Source: Pyrinomonadaceae bacterium
GTDB taxonomy: Bacteria > Acidobacteriota > Blastocatellia > Pyrinomonadales > Pyrinomonadaceae
Assembly: GCA_019694395.1 (NCBI GenBank)
Contig: JAIBCC010000035.1
Location: forward strand, 1 to 59,685
Direction of reading: 5' to 3'
Length of the DNA stretch: 59,685 nt
Shown here in pieces: positions 36,059-44,945 of this stretch; position 1 is the first letter of the stretch, and each line of letters begins with the position of its first letter. Under the pieces are notes generated by a model, which was not told the origin of the DNA, ran no database searches, and was given only the letters and a program-made list of their open reading frames with translations. A program made the translations under genes and the position numbers.

Positions 36059-36984
36059 TTGCTAAGAAGTTCTTCCAATGAATTTTGGTCAGCTTGGGAT
36101 GCCGTGCCGCCTGCTTTTAAAGTTGATAATGCCCCGCAGGCATTTCCGGTAATTAAACAATCACGCAAATCTTTTTTATTCAGGTAAGCATGAACAAACC
36201 CGGCGGCAAAAGAATCGCCTGCCCCGGTTGTGTCAAGAGCCTCAACTTTGAAACTTTCAGCAAAAACGATTTCATCATTGGCGATTGCCATTGCTCCTTT
36301 TGCCCCTAATTTGACTACCACACACGGACAATATTCGCCTAATTGTCTGACGGTTGCTTTGACATCTACAAAGGCAGTCAATTGTTTTGCTTCCAACTCA
36401 TTTAAGAATAAAATATCGGCATTTTTAATAACTTCAAAAATTTCTTTACCCCAACTTTGAGTCGGATCTGAATTTGGGTCAAAGGAAACTGTTAATCCTC
36501 TTTTTTTTGCCTCTTGCATTAATTTAGGAAAATCCGGTTGTAATTTGGTTTGCAGAAAATACGAAGTTAGATGCAAATGATTGTGATCATTGAGTTTGTT
36601 AAGATCAATATCATTAAATGAAAGCTCTGAAATTGCTCCTAAATAAGTGACCATTGCCCGGTCTTGCGGAGTGCTGAGAACAATAGTAATTCCGGTTTTT
36701 ATATTTTCAAGGATTTCAATCTGGTTAATTGGAACTCCTTTTTTCACTAATTCGGCTAAACAAAATCTGCCGAAATCATCATTGCTGACCCGACTGATAA
36801 AAGTAACAGGGTGTCCGAGCTTTGCAATTCCGCACGCAAAAATTGCGGATGCACTGCCAAGCGTTAAGGTAAAATCCTGTGCCAAAATTTCTTGCCCCAG
36901 AGTCGGTTCTCGTTCCAAACCGCTGGCAACCAGATCAACATTTAATTCACCAATAACTGCAATTTTTTGGTTTTTGAATGTCAT
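36055..36984 (-). CDS. PfkB-family sugar kinase, ribokinase/fructokinase type
   Basis: 309 residues. N-terminal IAVIGELNVDLVASG and GSASAIFACGIAKLG, then DPNSDPTQSWG, NELEAKQL and the catalytic GAGDSFAAGFVHA. This is the ribokinase-like branch, distinct from the LacC-like kinase at 9504-10439. Since the SSS symporter would bring in free sugar, this enzyme may phosphorylate GalNAc, galactosamine or another hexose; the known GalNAc kinase AgaK is of the ROK family, so this would be a non-orthologous replacement. The start is ATG 36984, four bases from the conserved operator; an in-frame extension to 37059 would run through the operator and is rejected. Confidence 0.85.
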   Translation of the reverse strand: MTFKNQKIAVIGELNVDLVASGLEREPTLGQEILAQDFTLTLGSASAIFACGIAKLGHPVTFISRVSNDDFGRFCLAELVKKGVPINQIEILENIKTGITIVLSTPQDRAMVTYLGAISELSFNDIDLNKLNDHNHLHLTSYFLQTKLQPDFPKLMQEAKKRGLTVSFDPNSDPTQSWGKEIFEVIKNADILFLNELEAKQLTAFVDVKATVRQLGEYCPCVVVKLGAKGAMAIANDEIVFAESFKVEALDTTGAGDSFAAGFVHAYLNKKDLRDCLITGNACGALSTLKAGGTASQADQNSLEELLSK

Positions 36985-36987
36985 TGA

Positions 36988-37047
36988 ACTTTTGTTTACT
37001 TTCGTTTGCTTTCTTTTTTTTACAAAACGAAATATAATCCAAAAATT
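36988..37047. promoter_or_regulatory. Second copy of the operator/promoter module, between divergent pfkB and agaS
   Basis: The direct repeats are ACTTTTGTTT (36988-36997), ACTTTCGTTT (36998-37007) and GCTTTCTTTT (37008-37017), followed by the block with TTTACAAAACGAAATATAA and TCCAAAAATT. It aligns without gaps to 14491-14550, with six differences in 60 by eye, four of them A/G swaps at repeat positions. It has the same orientation relative to the minus-strand gene as the first copy, and here it also faces agaS on the plus strand (TATAAT at 37033-37038 could serve as its -10). Confidence 0.8.
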
Positions 37048-37066
37048 AAAAAATAACAAGGCAATA

Positions 37067-38275
37067 ATGATGAATAGAGAGATAAAATCTTTGACAATTT
37101 CCGAAATCCTTGAGCTACCATTATCAGAAAAAGAAACTTACGGTTTGGTTCACACGCCGCAGGAAATTTTTCAGCAGCCTGAAACCTGGTTGGAAACTTT
37201 TCAAATCGTTAAAACCAAAAAAATTGAGATACAGGAGTTTTTACAAAAAAGCGGGTTTGGCAAGGATAATTTTTCGGTTGTTTTAATTGGCGCGGGAACT
37301 TCGGATTATATTGGGCGGGCATTGGTGAGTCTGTTACAAAAGAATTGGAAATGTAACGTGCAGGCAATTCCCAGCACCAGTTTAATGACAGAAATGGATG
37401 ATTTTATTGAAAATTCTCCGGTAAATACGCAACATCTTTGGATTTCGTTTTCACGTTCGGGAGATAGTTTTGAAGGAGTTCAGGTTTTAGAAAAAGCCAT
37501 TAAAAAATATCTACATATCAAACATTTGATTGTAACCTGTAATGAAACCGGAAAAATGGCAAAAGAGATTTCTGCAAATGATCAAGATGTTTGCTGCATT
37601 ATTTTGGACAAAAAAGTTAATGATTTAGGTCTGGCGATGACCAGTTCTTTTACCAATATGATTACCGCCGGACATTGTTTGGCACATATTTTTGAATTGG
37701 AAAAATACGAACCGGTTTTGAAAAATTTAGGTAAAGAGACAAAGGAGAATCTCGAAAATATTTCTGAACTTGCAATAAAAATTGCCGAAAATGATTATGA
37801 ACGAATTTGTTTTTTAGGCAGCGGTGCGTTAAAAGCTGTTGCTGATGAAAGTGCTTTAAAAGTTCTAGAGTTATCAGGCGGAAAATACAACGTGATGAGT
37901 GAATCTTTTCTTGGTTTGCGTCACGGTCCGCTTTCATGGCTGAATACCAACTCTTTAGTTGTTGGATTTGTTTCAAATGATTTGGAAAAACAAAAAATCG
38001 AGCTGGGGTTATTGAGTGAAATCAAACTAAAAAATGCTGCAAAAAACAGTTTAGCGGTTTTACCAAATGATTCCGTAAATGTTTCAAATGTTTGTGATTT
38101 TAAAATCGCTTTTAATTTTTCAAATGATCTATTTGACGATTATCGTTCAATTATTGATGTTCTTTTTGCCCAATTGCTCGGACTTTATACATCCTTAAAT
38201 CAAAATCTGAAACCCGATTCACCGAGTGCCGACGGCAAAATTCAAAGGGTTGTTTCAATGGTTAAAATCCAGTAA
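37067..38275 (+). CDS. agaS: AgaS-type SIS-domain sugar isomerase/deaminase
   Basis: 402 residues from ATG 37067 (a second ATG follows directly), with two SIS domains (about 50-185 and 220-360). Key segments: VVLIGAGTSDYIG, SFSRSGDS, and SESFLGLRHGPLSW in the second domain, ending PDSPSADGKIQRVV as in AgaS of enterobacteria. Known AgaS converts galactosamine 6-phosphate to tagatose 6-phosphate and ammonia, the step between deacetylation and the LacC-like kinase. It is divergent from the kinase-aldolase-symporter operon and shares the operator module. The longer frame back to 36647 is antisense to the kinase and not used. Confidence 0.9.
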   Translation: MMNREIKSLTISEILELPLSEKETYGLVHTPQEIFQQPETWLETFQIVKTKKIEIQEFLQKSGFGKDNFSVVLIGAGTSDYIGRALVSLLQKNWKCNVQAIPSTSLMTEMDDFIENSPVNTQHLWISFSRSGDSFEGVQVLEKAIKKYLHIKHLIVTCNETGKMAKEISANDQDVCCIILDKKVNDLGLAMTSSFTNMITAGHCLAHIFELEKYEPVLKNLGKETKENLENISELAIKIAENDYERICFLGSGALKAVADESALKVLELSGGKYNVMSESFLGLRHGPLSWLNTNSLVVGFVSNDLEKQKIELGLLSEIKLKNAAKNSLAVLPNDSVNVSNVCDFKIAFNFSNDLFDDYRSIIDVLFAQLLGLYTSLNQNLKPDSPSADGKIQRVVSMVKIQ

Positions 38276-38372
38276 AAAAGTTAAAATTAAAGGTTGAGAT
38301 AATAAACCGGCGAATTAAATATTCAAGCTTAATCGCTTTCCTTTTTGAACTTTGTAAATTGCCTGAATCCTT

Positions 38373-38391
38373 TCTAATGAGAATCATTTTC
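38373..38391. promoter_or_regulatory. Fur-box-like palindrome
   Basis: TCTAATGAGAATCATTTTC agrees with the 19-base Fur consensus GATAATGATAATCATTATC at 15 positions by eye and contains the dyad AATGA-GAA-TCATT. It lies 240 bases upstream of the gene at 38633 in a 357-base AT-rich gap that otherwise shows nothing. In AT-rich DNA such a match can arise by chance. Confidence 0.35.
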
Positions 38392-38632
38392 TTTTTCTAA
38401 AGATTCCTTGATTTTTTTAAAGTTTGTGGCAATTTTTTACCTATTTTGTCAAAAAATTGTGAATGATGATTTGAAAGAAACCCGCAAATTTTAAATAAAT
38501 TTTCCTAAGTATTAATAAAAATCATAGCATTAACATAAAAAACGAATTGGACTAATGATAAATAATTTTTTAAGGTTTAATTGTAGTAATTTTTAAAAAA
38601 CAAATTTATATATTTATCAGGAGTCTATTTTT

Positions 38633-39106
38633 ATGCCAAAAAAAGCAATTAATACAACTAATACACCGCAAATTATTTTTACCGGAGATTTTCAGCAAAA
38701 TATTACTGAAGAAATAAAAGCCGGAACAGAAGTTACAATTCTTTTTGATTCAAAAAGATTACCATTTGAAAGATCAGTTGATAAAAAAGGGAAGCCGCAG
38801 TGGGAAATTTCTGCTTTTTACCAATTTTCGCCGGTTGGACCGATAAATGAAGTTAAATTAGTTCCGGAGAAAAAAGTAAAAAAAGCAGAAGCAACCGTAA
38901 CTGACGAGGTTTTAAAAGGATCATTTACTGTTCCCGCTGGAAGTCAAGAAGCAATTCTTTGGTTTTTGAATACCGGAAAATCAGGTGAAGTTTATTTTGA
39001 CAGTGCCTTTGGTTATAACTACCGTTTTCCGGTTTTGCCAGAAGTTGCCCAAGTCACCGAAGCCCAACCGAAAACTGTTAAGAAAACCCGAGCAAAGAAA
39101 GCCTAA
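38633..39106 (+). CDS. Protein of unknown function, beta-rich, Lys-rich tail
   Basis: 157 residues, not recognised with certainty. The ribosome site AGGAG lies nine bases before ATG. There is no signal peptide or membrane helix. The body (about 10-135) looks beta-rich, with IIFTGDFQQNITEEIKAGTE, then ILFDSKRLPFERSVDKKGKP, WEISAFYQFSP and GEVYFDSAFGYNYRFPV. A cytoplasmic protein that ends in KKTRAKKA could bind nucleic acid or a membrane surface. It stands alone, closed by a strong terminator facing the kinase at 39169. A relation to small DUF6209-type proteins is possible but unchecked. Confidence 0.6.
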   Translation: MPKKAINTTNTPQIIFTGDFQQNITEEIKAGTEVTILFDSKRLPFERSVDKKGKPQWEISAFYQFSPVGPINEVKLVPEKKVKKAEATVTDEVLKGSFTVPAGSQEAILWFLNTGKSGEVYFDSAFGYNYRFPVLPEVAQVTEAQPKTVKKTRAKKA

Positions 39107-39134
39107 AATTAACCAATCTTAGAATTTTGAACTG

Positions 39135-39165
39135 AAAAGGATGTTTCATTTGGAACGTCCTTTTT
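39135..39165 (+). terminator. Bidirectional terminator between convergent genes
   Basis: AAAAGGATGTT (39135-39145) pairs with AACGTCCTTTT (39154-39164), with one G-T pair, an eight-base loop and T/A runs on both sides. Confidence 0.85.
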
Positions 39166-39168
39166 AAT

Positions 39169-41877
39169 TTAGAAATTCAGTCGTCCGGTTATTCCGGCAA
39201 TTACCGTCACCAGTTCTTCAATTTCGACCGGTTTGCTGACGTGATTTTGAAATCCGGAAATTAAAGCACGCGCGCGGTCTTGGGAGCGAGCAAATCCGGT
39301 TAATGCCACGGCGGGTATTTTTGCTTTTTCATCGGAAAATCCTCGAATTTTTTTAATCAGAGTGTAACCGTCTTCTCCGGGCATTCCAATATCAGAAACT
39401 ATGACATCGGGTTTTTTGTTTTTGATCTGCTCCAACGCTTCTTCCACATTTGAGGCGGTAATAACTGTTGTATTGTAAAGCGACAACGCCTGTTGCAGCA
39501 TTTGCCGGGATTCGGGTTCATCATCAACTATTAAAATCAACATTCCTTCCAGATTAATTTCGCTGGGAAAATTGATAGATTCTTTTTTAAGGTCTTGCGT
39601 TTCTTTATTTTGTTCGGGTTCTTGGATTTCATTTAATAGTGGAAGCGTTACGACAAAAGTTGCGCCTTTATCCTGACCTTTACTATTGACCCGAACATTG
39701 CCGCCGTGCATTTCTACAATGTGGCGAACAATTGCCAATCCAAGCCCGAGACCTCCGAATTTGCGGACAGTTGAGGAATCGGCTTGCGAGAAACGTTTAA
39801 AAATGTGAGACAAAAACTCTTCCTTGATTCCGATCCCGGTATCGGAAACCACAATCTCTACTTCGGTCTTCAGTTTTTTTATTTTGACTTTTACCTCACC
39901 GCCACTAGGGGTAAATTTAATAGCATTGGTCAACAAATTCCAAATAACCTGCTGTAAACGATTTGGATCACCGGAAATATGGCTTACCTTGGAATCTTCT
40001 GTAAATTTCAGAGAGATGTTCTTTGCCTCAGCTGCCGGACTAACACTTTCAATGGCACTTGCAACTAATTCATTTAGTTTGACTTTTACTACCTCGAGCC
40101 TTACTTTTCCCGAAATTATTCTCGAAACATCCAATAGATCTTCGATCAAACGGTTTTGAGAATTGGCATTTCTCACGATACTTTCGATGGCTTTTTGGCT
40201 GGTAGTTTCATCGAGTTTTCGCTGTTGAAGCATTTTCCCCCAACCCAAAATTGAATTGAGCGGAGCGCGAAGCTCGTGTGAAACCGTTGCCAGAAATTCA
40301 TCCCGCATTCGATTGGAAATTTCCGCTTCCTGACGGGCATTTTTTTCACTTTCTAAAAGTTTATTTCTTTCGATTTCCGCTTCTTTTCGTTGGGTTACAT
40401 CCCGTGAAGTTATTACCAACCGAATCGGCTTTCCCTTTTGGTCAAAAATTGGATTAACGGAAACTTCCCAACACTTTAATTTTCCTTGGGTTGTTTTGCA
40501 GTAACCTTCAAATTGATTTGCTTTACCAATTAAAGCCAAATCCATCGCTTTTTGAGCCTTGAGATTTTCTTCGCCTTCCCAAAAATCTGTCCAAAATTTT
40601 CCTCTAAAAGATTCAAAGTCTTCAACTTCCATCAATTTCATTCCGCAAGAATTCATTGAAATTAAAGCTCCGTTGTTTTCTAAAACTTTTACGCAATCAG
40701 GACTATTTTCATAAATACTTCGATTAAATTCTTCGCTGAATTTCAACTCATTCTCAATTTTTTTACGGTCTGTAATGTCAAAATGTGAAATAACCGCGCC
40801 GCTATTCTCATTTACCAATGAATTAATTTGCAAAATAAACCAACGCTCTTCCGTGGGTGAATGGCAAGGATATTCAATTTTGAAAGTTTTTTGCTCGCCT
40901 TTCAGGATTTTAGTTAAATTTTCGTAAACCTCTTTTGCGATTGGATCTTTGTGACTGGCTTTGTAGCAAACTTCCAGATAATTTTCGCCAATTCCGGTTT
41001 TATTTAGTTTTTCCCCAATACAGTTGTTAGCGGCAAATTTTTCCCATTGTTCGTTAACAACTAAAATTTCACCACTTTTATTGACCACGGCAATATGAGC
41101 TGACAATGAGTTTAAGGTAGCTTTTACAAAAGTAGAATTTTTTTCAAGCTCCTGATTAAGTGCAGTTAATTGAGTTGTTCTTTCCTTTACACGGGATTCC
41201 AAAGATTTATTTGTTTCTATTAAATTCTTTTCGGCTCTGGTTCGCCTGACCGTCTCCCGAAAAATTGCCAAATTAGCCAATCCAATCGAAAAAACGCCGC
41301 CAATTCCCCCAAATAAAATTATCCAATAGGTAAATCTGAGGTTGTAAGCAAGGGCATCTTCCTGAATTTTGAGGTTATTGTTTTCTTCATTTTCTATTTC
41401 CTGAATAATTGTGCGGATATTATCCATTACCTCCTTTTCAAAACCAATATTGACGATTTCAGCAGTTCTTTCCACTCCTTCGTGATTTCTGACATCGTTA
41501 ACCGTTTTAATCAACTGAAGTTTTTTGTCAATTTCAACACTTAATTTTTGCAGGTTATCAATTTGCAGAGGGCTATCCTTTAATAATTTATTTAATTCAA
41601 CGATTTGATTTTTTACTTTATCTTTTGATTCTTCAAAAGGTTCGAGAAAAATTTTGTTTCCCGTGAGTGCATAACCGCGTCCGCCCGTTTCGTTATTTAA
41701 CATCAAAATCAAGGTTTGGTTGAGGGTATTTAAAACAAGTTTTGTATCACGTTCTCTTTTCAAAGCGTCAGCCAGATTCCTAACGCTGTGATACGAATAA
41801 TAGCTAATTAAACTAAGGGTAATAAATGCCAGTAAAAATGCTATCTGGATCTTCCTTTCTAGTGTAAATTTCTTCAT
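39169..41877 (-). CDS. Membrane hybrid histidine kinase CHASE3-PAS-PAS-HisKA-HATPase-REC
   Basis: 902 residues. TM1 at about 12-32, a periplasmic helical CHASE3-like domain (NNETGGRGYALTGNKIFLEP is diagnostic), TM2 at about 182-204, a coiled coil, two PAS domains (about 255-370, 378-495), HisKA (ATVSHELRAPLNSILGW, His near 534), HATPase (NLLTNAIKFTPSGG, DTGIGIKEE, GLGLGLAIVRHIVEMHGG) and a receiver (about 785-900; Asp in VIVSDIGMPGEDG). It senses a periplasmic or membrane cue. The receiver is terminal, so an outside phosphotransfer protein would be needed to pass the signal on. It stands beside the small-membrane-protein genes at 42265-42858. Confidence 0.9.
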   Translation of the reverse strand: MKKFTLERKIQIAFLLAFITLSLISYYSYHSVRNLADALKRERDTKLVLNTLNQTLILMLNNETGGRGYALTGNKIFLEPFEESKDKVKNQIVELNKLLKDSPLQIDNLQKLSVEIDKKLQLIKTVNDVRNHEGVERTAEIVNIGFEKEVMDNIRTIIQEIENEENNNLKIQEDALAYNLRFTYWIILFGGIGGVFSIGLANLAIFRETVRRTRAEKNLIETNKSLESRVKERTTQLTALNQELEKNSTFVKATLNSLSAHIAVVNKSGEILVVNEQWEKFAANNCIGEKLNKTGIGENYLEVCYKASHKDPIAKEVYENLTKILKGEQKTFKIEYPCHSPTEERWFILQINSLVNENSGAVISHFDITDRKKIENELKFSEEFNRSIYENSPDCVKVLENNGALISMNSCGMKLMEVEDFESFRGKFWTDFWEGEENLKAQKAMDLALIGKANQFEGYCKTTQGKLKCWEVSVNPIFDQKGKPIRLVITSRDVTQRKEAEIERNKLLESEKNARQEAEISNRMRDEFLATVSHELRAPLNSILGWGKMLQQRKLDETTSQKAIESIVRNANSQNRLIEDLLDVSRIISGKVRLEVVKVKLNELVASAIESVSPAAEAKNISLKFTEDSKVSHISGDPNRLQQVIWNLLTNAIKFTPSGGEVKVKIKKLKTEVEIVVSDTGIGIKEEFLSHIFKRFSQADSSTVRKFGGLGLGLAIVRHIVEMHGGNVRVNSKGQDKGATFVVTLPLLNEIQEPEQNKETQDLKKESINFPSEINLEGMLILIVDDEPESRQMLQQALSLYNTTVITASNVEEALEQIKNKKPDVIVSDIGMPGEDGYTLIKKIRGFSDEKAKIPAVALTGFARSQDRARALISGFQNHVSKPVEIEELVTVIAGITGRLNF

Positions 41878-42193
41878 AAAAACGAGGGCTACCTATTATT
41901 TAAACCGGTTAATTAAATTTTGATGATAGCAATTTCCATACCTTTGCAAAACGAAAAAATTGGCGATTTTGCGGTTTTTTTAGGGTTAGTGATCAGAATT
42001 ATTTAATAAAACGTCAATCCTGTATGAATTTAACTCAAAAAAAGTGTTTGGTTTTATTACAAATGCAAAAAAAATAATTTGAAAAAAATTCAAAAGTAAA
42101 TTTTTTCAGGTCAGTTAGCTTGAACTTTCAAACTCCTGTAAACAAAGAGGTTTAATCAATCAAATTCGCGGATGATTTCGGAATGATTATCTT

Positions 42194-42209
42194 TGGCATA
42201 CCTCTCGCA
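42194..42209 (+). promoter_or_regulatory. Sigma-54-like promoter of the small membrane/YtxH genes
   Basis: TGGCATACCTCTCGCA has GG and GC exactly 10 bases apart. The -12 element is TCGC rather than TTGC. Transcription would start near 42220, ahead of AAGGAG at 42251. The preceding bases from 41878 are AT-rich and hold no gene. Confidence 0.65.
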
Positions 42210-42264
42210 ATACGAAACTTCGTAATTTTGAAAATTTACGATTTTATTGAAAGGAGAAAATATT

Positions 42265-42414
42265 ATGTTGTGGACAATTTTTGTAGTTTTATTGGTTCTA
42301 TGGGTTTTAGGTTTAGTGAGCGGCTCAACCTTCGGTGGATTTATTCATTTACTACTATTGATTGCAGTGGCGGTTCTGGCAATTCGCTTAATTGAAGGAA
42401 GACGAGTCGTTTAA
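42265..42414 (+). CDS. 49-residue membrane protein, lmo0937-like
   Basis: ATG at 42265 follows AAGGAG with nine bases between. The protein opens MLWTIFVVLLVLWVLGLV, has a short turn (SGSTFGGFIH) and a second hydrophobic helix (LLLLIAVAVLAIRLI) and ends EGRRVV. This two-helix hairpin with an FGGFIHLLL-type turn is the lmo0937/DUF5670-like family, common in stress regulons. It is followed by the YtxH-like gene after 21 bases, and a related protein is encoded at 44946-45098. Position: inner membrane. Confidence 0.8.
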   Translation: MLWTIFVVLLVLWVLGLVSGSTFGGFIHLLLLIAVAVLAIRLIEGRRVV

Positions 42415-42435
42415 AATTAAAAGGGAGGGAAAACA

Positions 42436-42858
42436 ATGCAAACAAATACAAATCAAAAACTTTCATATTTCTTAATCGGTGGGGGAATCGGAGTTACTTT
42501 AGCTTTACTTTTTGCTCCAAAGTCAGGAAGTGAATTTAGGGAAGATATTTCAAATGCTGCGTCAAATGGGTTGGAAAAGACACGGCAAACAGTCAATACG
42601 CTTAAAGAAAATGCAAATTCTTTATACGAAAATGCAGTTGATAAAGCCGGTAATTATGCGGATAAAGCCAATAACTATCTTGAAACCGCAAAAAATAAAG
42701 CCAATGAAGTTTATGGAGCGGTTGCCAATAAGGCTGAAGAAGTTTCAGAAAATGTAAAATCTTTACCGCAGTCGGCTCAACCGAACAATTCTGAAAAGAA
42801 TGATAAAGTTGATAAAACAAATGAACCTAAACAAGATGCTAAGGTCAATCAAATTTAA
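42436..42858 (+). CDS. YtxH-domain stress protein
   Basis: 140 residues. The N-terminal helix (SYFLIGGGIGVTLALLFAPKSG) with the LLFAPKSGSEFRED-type motif is diagnostic of YtxH. It is followed by a long amphipathic helical tail of LEA/apolipoprotein type (repeats such as YENAVDKAGNYADKANNYLE) and a charged end. YtxH proteins are membrane-anchored and induced by general stress. AGGGAGGG precedes the ATG. Cotranscribed with the 49-residue membrane protein from the sigma-54-like promoter at 42194. Confidence 0.85.
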   Translation: MQTNTNQKLSYFLIGGGIGVTLALLFAPKSGSEFREDISNAASNGLEKTRQTVNTLKENANSLYENAVDKAGNYADKANNYLETAKNKANEVYGAVANKAEEVSENVKSLPQSAQPNNSEKNDKVDKTNEPKQDAKVNQI

Positions 42859-42952
42859 CTTTAGTGAAATGTTTAGCAATAAAATTTGTGACTGTGAATT
42901 AAATAATAAAAATACACGGTCACCTTTTATTTTGAATAATTTCTTACGTTAT

Positions 42953-42986
42953 AAAGAACCTTTTTTCTCCTTTTTTGTGGTTCTTT
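42953..42986. terminator. Hairpin between convergent genes
   Basis: AAAGAACC (42953-42960 with the flanking A) and GGTTCTTT (42979-42986) pair around a T-rich loop, between the YtxH-like gene and the kinase gene on the other strand. The loop is long, so strength is uncertain. Confidence 0.5.
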
Positions 42987-43010
42987 AAATAAAGCCTCAC
43001 CCCTCATTTT

Positions 43011-44936
43011 TCAATTATTTAAAATCTCCAAAATATCATTTATCAATAGGTCAGGTTCAAAAGGTTTAGCATGATGTTTTTGAAAACCGGCTTCCAAAAT
43101 TTTTTTGGTTTCGTTGGGAGAGGCAAAAGCGGTAAGTGCAATAGCGGGAATTGAACCTCCCTGATCCTTTTCCAACTTTCTTACTTTTTTTATAAATGAT
43201 ATTCCATCTTCCTCGGGCATGCTTATATCTGAAATAATTAAGTTCGGAAGTGATTCCGTTTGTTTCAAATAATTTAATCCTTCTTTGGCGGATTCCGCTC
43301 CATAAACTTTTGCGCCCATTTGGGTTAAGTAAAATTGTAAAACCTCTCTGGAGTCCTCATTGTCTTCGACAATCAATATTTCCAGGTTTTCCAATTGGTG
43401 GTTATTATTGGTGGATGAAACTTTTCCAACCACGGTCGATTTTTCGGGTTTGTCGATTTGTTGCTGATTTTGTTTCGGTAAACGGATAAAAAAAGTGCAT
43501 CCAACGCCATCCTCATTATTTTTGACTGAAACCTTACCGTGATGTTTGCTAATTACCGCTTTAACAATCGAAAGTCCTAAACCCAAACCGGTTTTATTAC
43601 TGGCGATTTTTGACTGGTAATATTGTTTGAAAATAAAAGGAATGTCATCTTCCGGGATTCCCGTGCCGCTATCCTTGATGCTAAAGACAATATTCCCTTC
43701 TTCCTCTTTGGCTTCAATTAAAATTTCTCCACCTTTGGGAGTAAATTTAATTGCGTTTGTTATTAAATTACCGATCGCCTGTTGTAACCGGGAAGCATCA
43801 CACAAAATTTTTACATCCGCTACTTCGCCCAGATTAAATTTAATCTGTTTTTCTTCGGCTTGTGGTTTTTCGGATTGAAATATCTGGTTAATCAGTGGTT
43901 TAAGCGAGATTGTGGCAAAAGTGAATTGCAATTTCCCGGCAATTATCTTAGAAGAATCAACGAGATCGCTGATTAATTTTGCCTGCAATTTCGCGCCGTT
44001 TTCAATAGCTTCCAGTGCGGTTTTTTGCGTTTTTTCGTCAACCTGTTTATTTATTAAAATTTTCACCCATCCCAAAATAGAATTCAGCGGAGAACGAAGC
44101 TCGTGGGAAATTACCGCTAAAAAATGATCCTTCTCACGATTTACTTCTTCAAGTTGATCCCGTGCATTTTTTTCGGCTTCTAAAAGTGCCTGAATTTTTT
44201 GATCGTAAATCTTTCGATGGGTAATATTGCGGATGCTTCCCATCATTATTAAGGAATTTTCGTCCTCTCTGAAAGTTTTTCCACGAGCAGAAACCCAGCT
44301 GATGCACCCTTTTTTGGGGATTATTCGATATTCAATATTGTAATCAATCAAATTTGTATTTGAATCATCAATGGCAGTTTGAACTTTTAAGAGATCATCC
44401 GGGTGAACAACCTGAATAAATTTCTCAAAAGTCATAATTTCATTGGGTTGAAATCCATATATTTCATTACAGGTGGGGGTTGTAAATAAATCGCTGGTAG
44501 TTAGATTCCAAAACCAAAGTCCGACTTCGGCACTTTCCGCCGAATAGAGATAGCGGTCGCTTTTTTTTTTGTGAAAATTTATTTCGTTAATGTAATCGGT
44601 TACATCAGTGCTTGAGAAAATAATTCTTTTGACTTCTTTCTCGTTTTCAAAAATGGGAGTAAATTTTCCTTTAATAGTAGAAATTTTATTTTCAGCAATA
44701 CTAAAGGTTGTTTCTATTTCAAGCGGTTTTCCTTCGCCGGCAACTTTGATTGCATTTGAAATTATTTCACTTACATTTGGACTATGCTGCCAAAATTCTA
44801 TTTCGGCAAAATTAGTGTTTATTAGTGCATTTAAATTTATATCAGTATTGAAAAAGGCTTTGCCACCGAGGTCTTCTATTATTCCGTGAGGTGAAAGAGT
44901 TGCGTGAAAATAAAAAACGTTCTTGAAATTATACAT
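43011..44936 (-). CDS. Cytoplasmic hybrid histidine kinase PAS-PAS-HisKA-HATPase-REC
   Basis: 641 residues without membrane helices. Two PAS domains (about 1-115 and 120-245), HisKA (AVISHELRSPLNSILGW, His near 277), HATPase (NLITNAIKFTPKGG, DSGTGIPED, GLGLGLSIVKAVISKHHG) and a C-terminal receiver (about 520-640; Asp in LIISDISMPEEDG). The kinase core closely resembles the one at 39169. It is the third gene behind the sigma-54-like promoter at 45339 and starts nine bases after the 50-residue membrane protein gene, which might link it to the membrane. Probable partner: the divergent NtrC-type activator at 45453. Confidence 0.9.
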   Translation of the reverse strand: MYNFKNVFYFHATLSPHGIIEDLGGKAFFNTDINLNALINTNFAEIEFWQHSPNVSEIISNAIKVAGEGKPLEIETTFSIAENKISTIKGKFTPIFENEKEVKRIIFSSTDVTDYINEINFHKKKSDRYLYSAESAEVGLWFWNLTTSDLFTTPTCNEIYGFQPNEIMTFEKFIQVVHPDDLLKVQTAIDDSNTNLIDYNIEYRIIPKKGCISWVSARGKTFREDENSLIMMGSIRNITHRKIYDQKIQALLEAEKNARDQLEEVNREKDHFLAVISHELRSPLNSILGWVKILINKQVDEKTQKTALEAIENGAKLQAKLISDLVDSSKIIAGKLQFTFATISLKPLINQIFQSEKPQAEEKQIKFNLGEVADVKILCDASRLQQAIGNLITNAIKFTPKGGEILIEAKEEEGNIVFSIKDSGTGIPEDDIPFIFKQYYQSKIASNKTGLGLGLSIVKAVISKHHGKVSVKNNEDGVGCTFFIRLPKQNQQQIDKPEKSTVVGKVSSTNNNHQLENLEILIVEDNEDSREVLQFYLTQMGAKVYGAESAKEGLNYLKQTESLPNLIISDISMPEEDGISFIKKVRKLEKDQGGSIPAIALTAFASPNETKKILEAGFQKHHAKPFEPDLLINDILEILNN

Positions 44937-44945
44937 AGAATTATT

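Noticed and set aside
36647..37066. A 140-codon N-terminal extension of the agaS reading frame
   Set aside because: It lies antisense to the well-supported PfkB kinase and crosses the conserved operator; AgaS homology begins only at the ATG at 37067.
42195..42395. ORF of 70 codons overlapping the 49-residue membrane protein (from 42183)
   Set aside because: It runs through the promoter and ribosome site in another frame and lacks family features; the 49-residue frame has a strong ribosome site and a recognisable fold.
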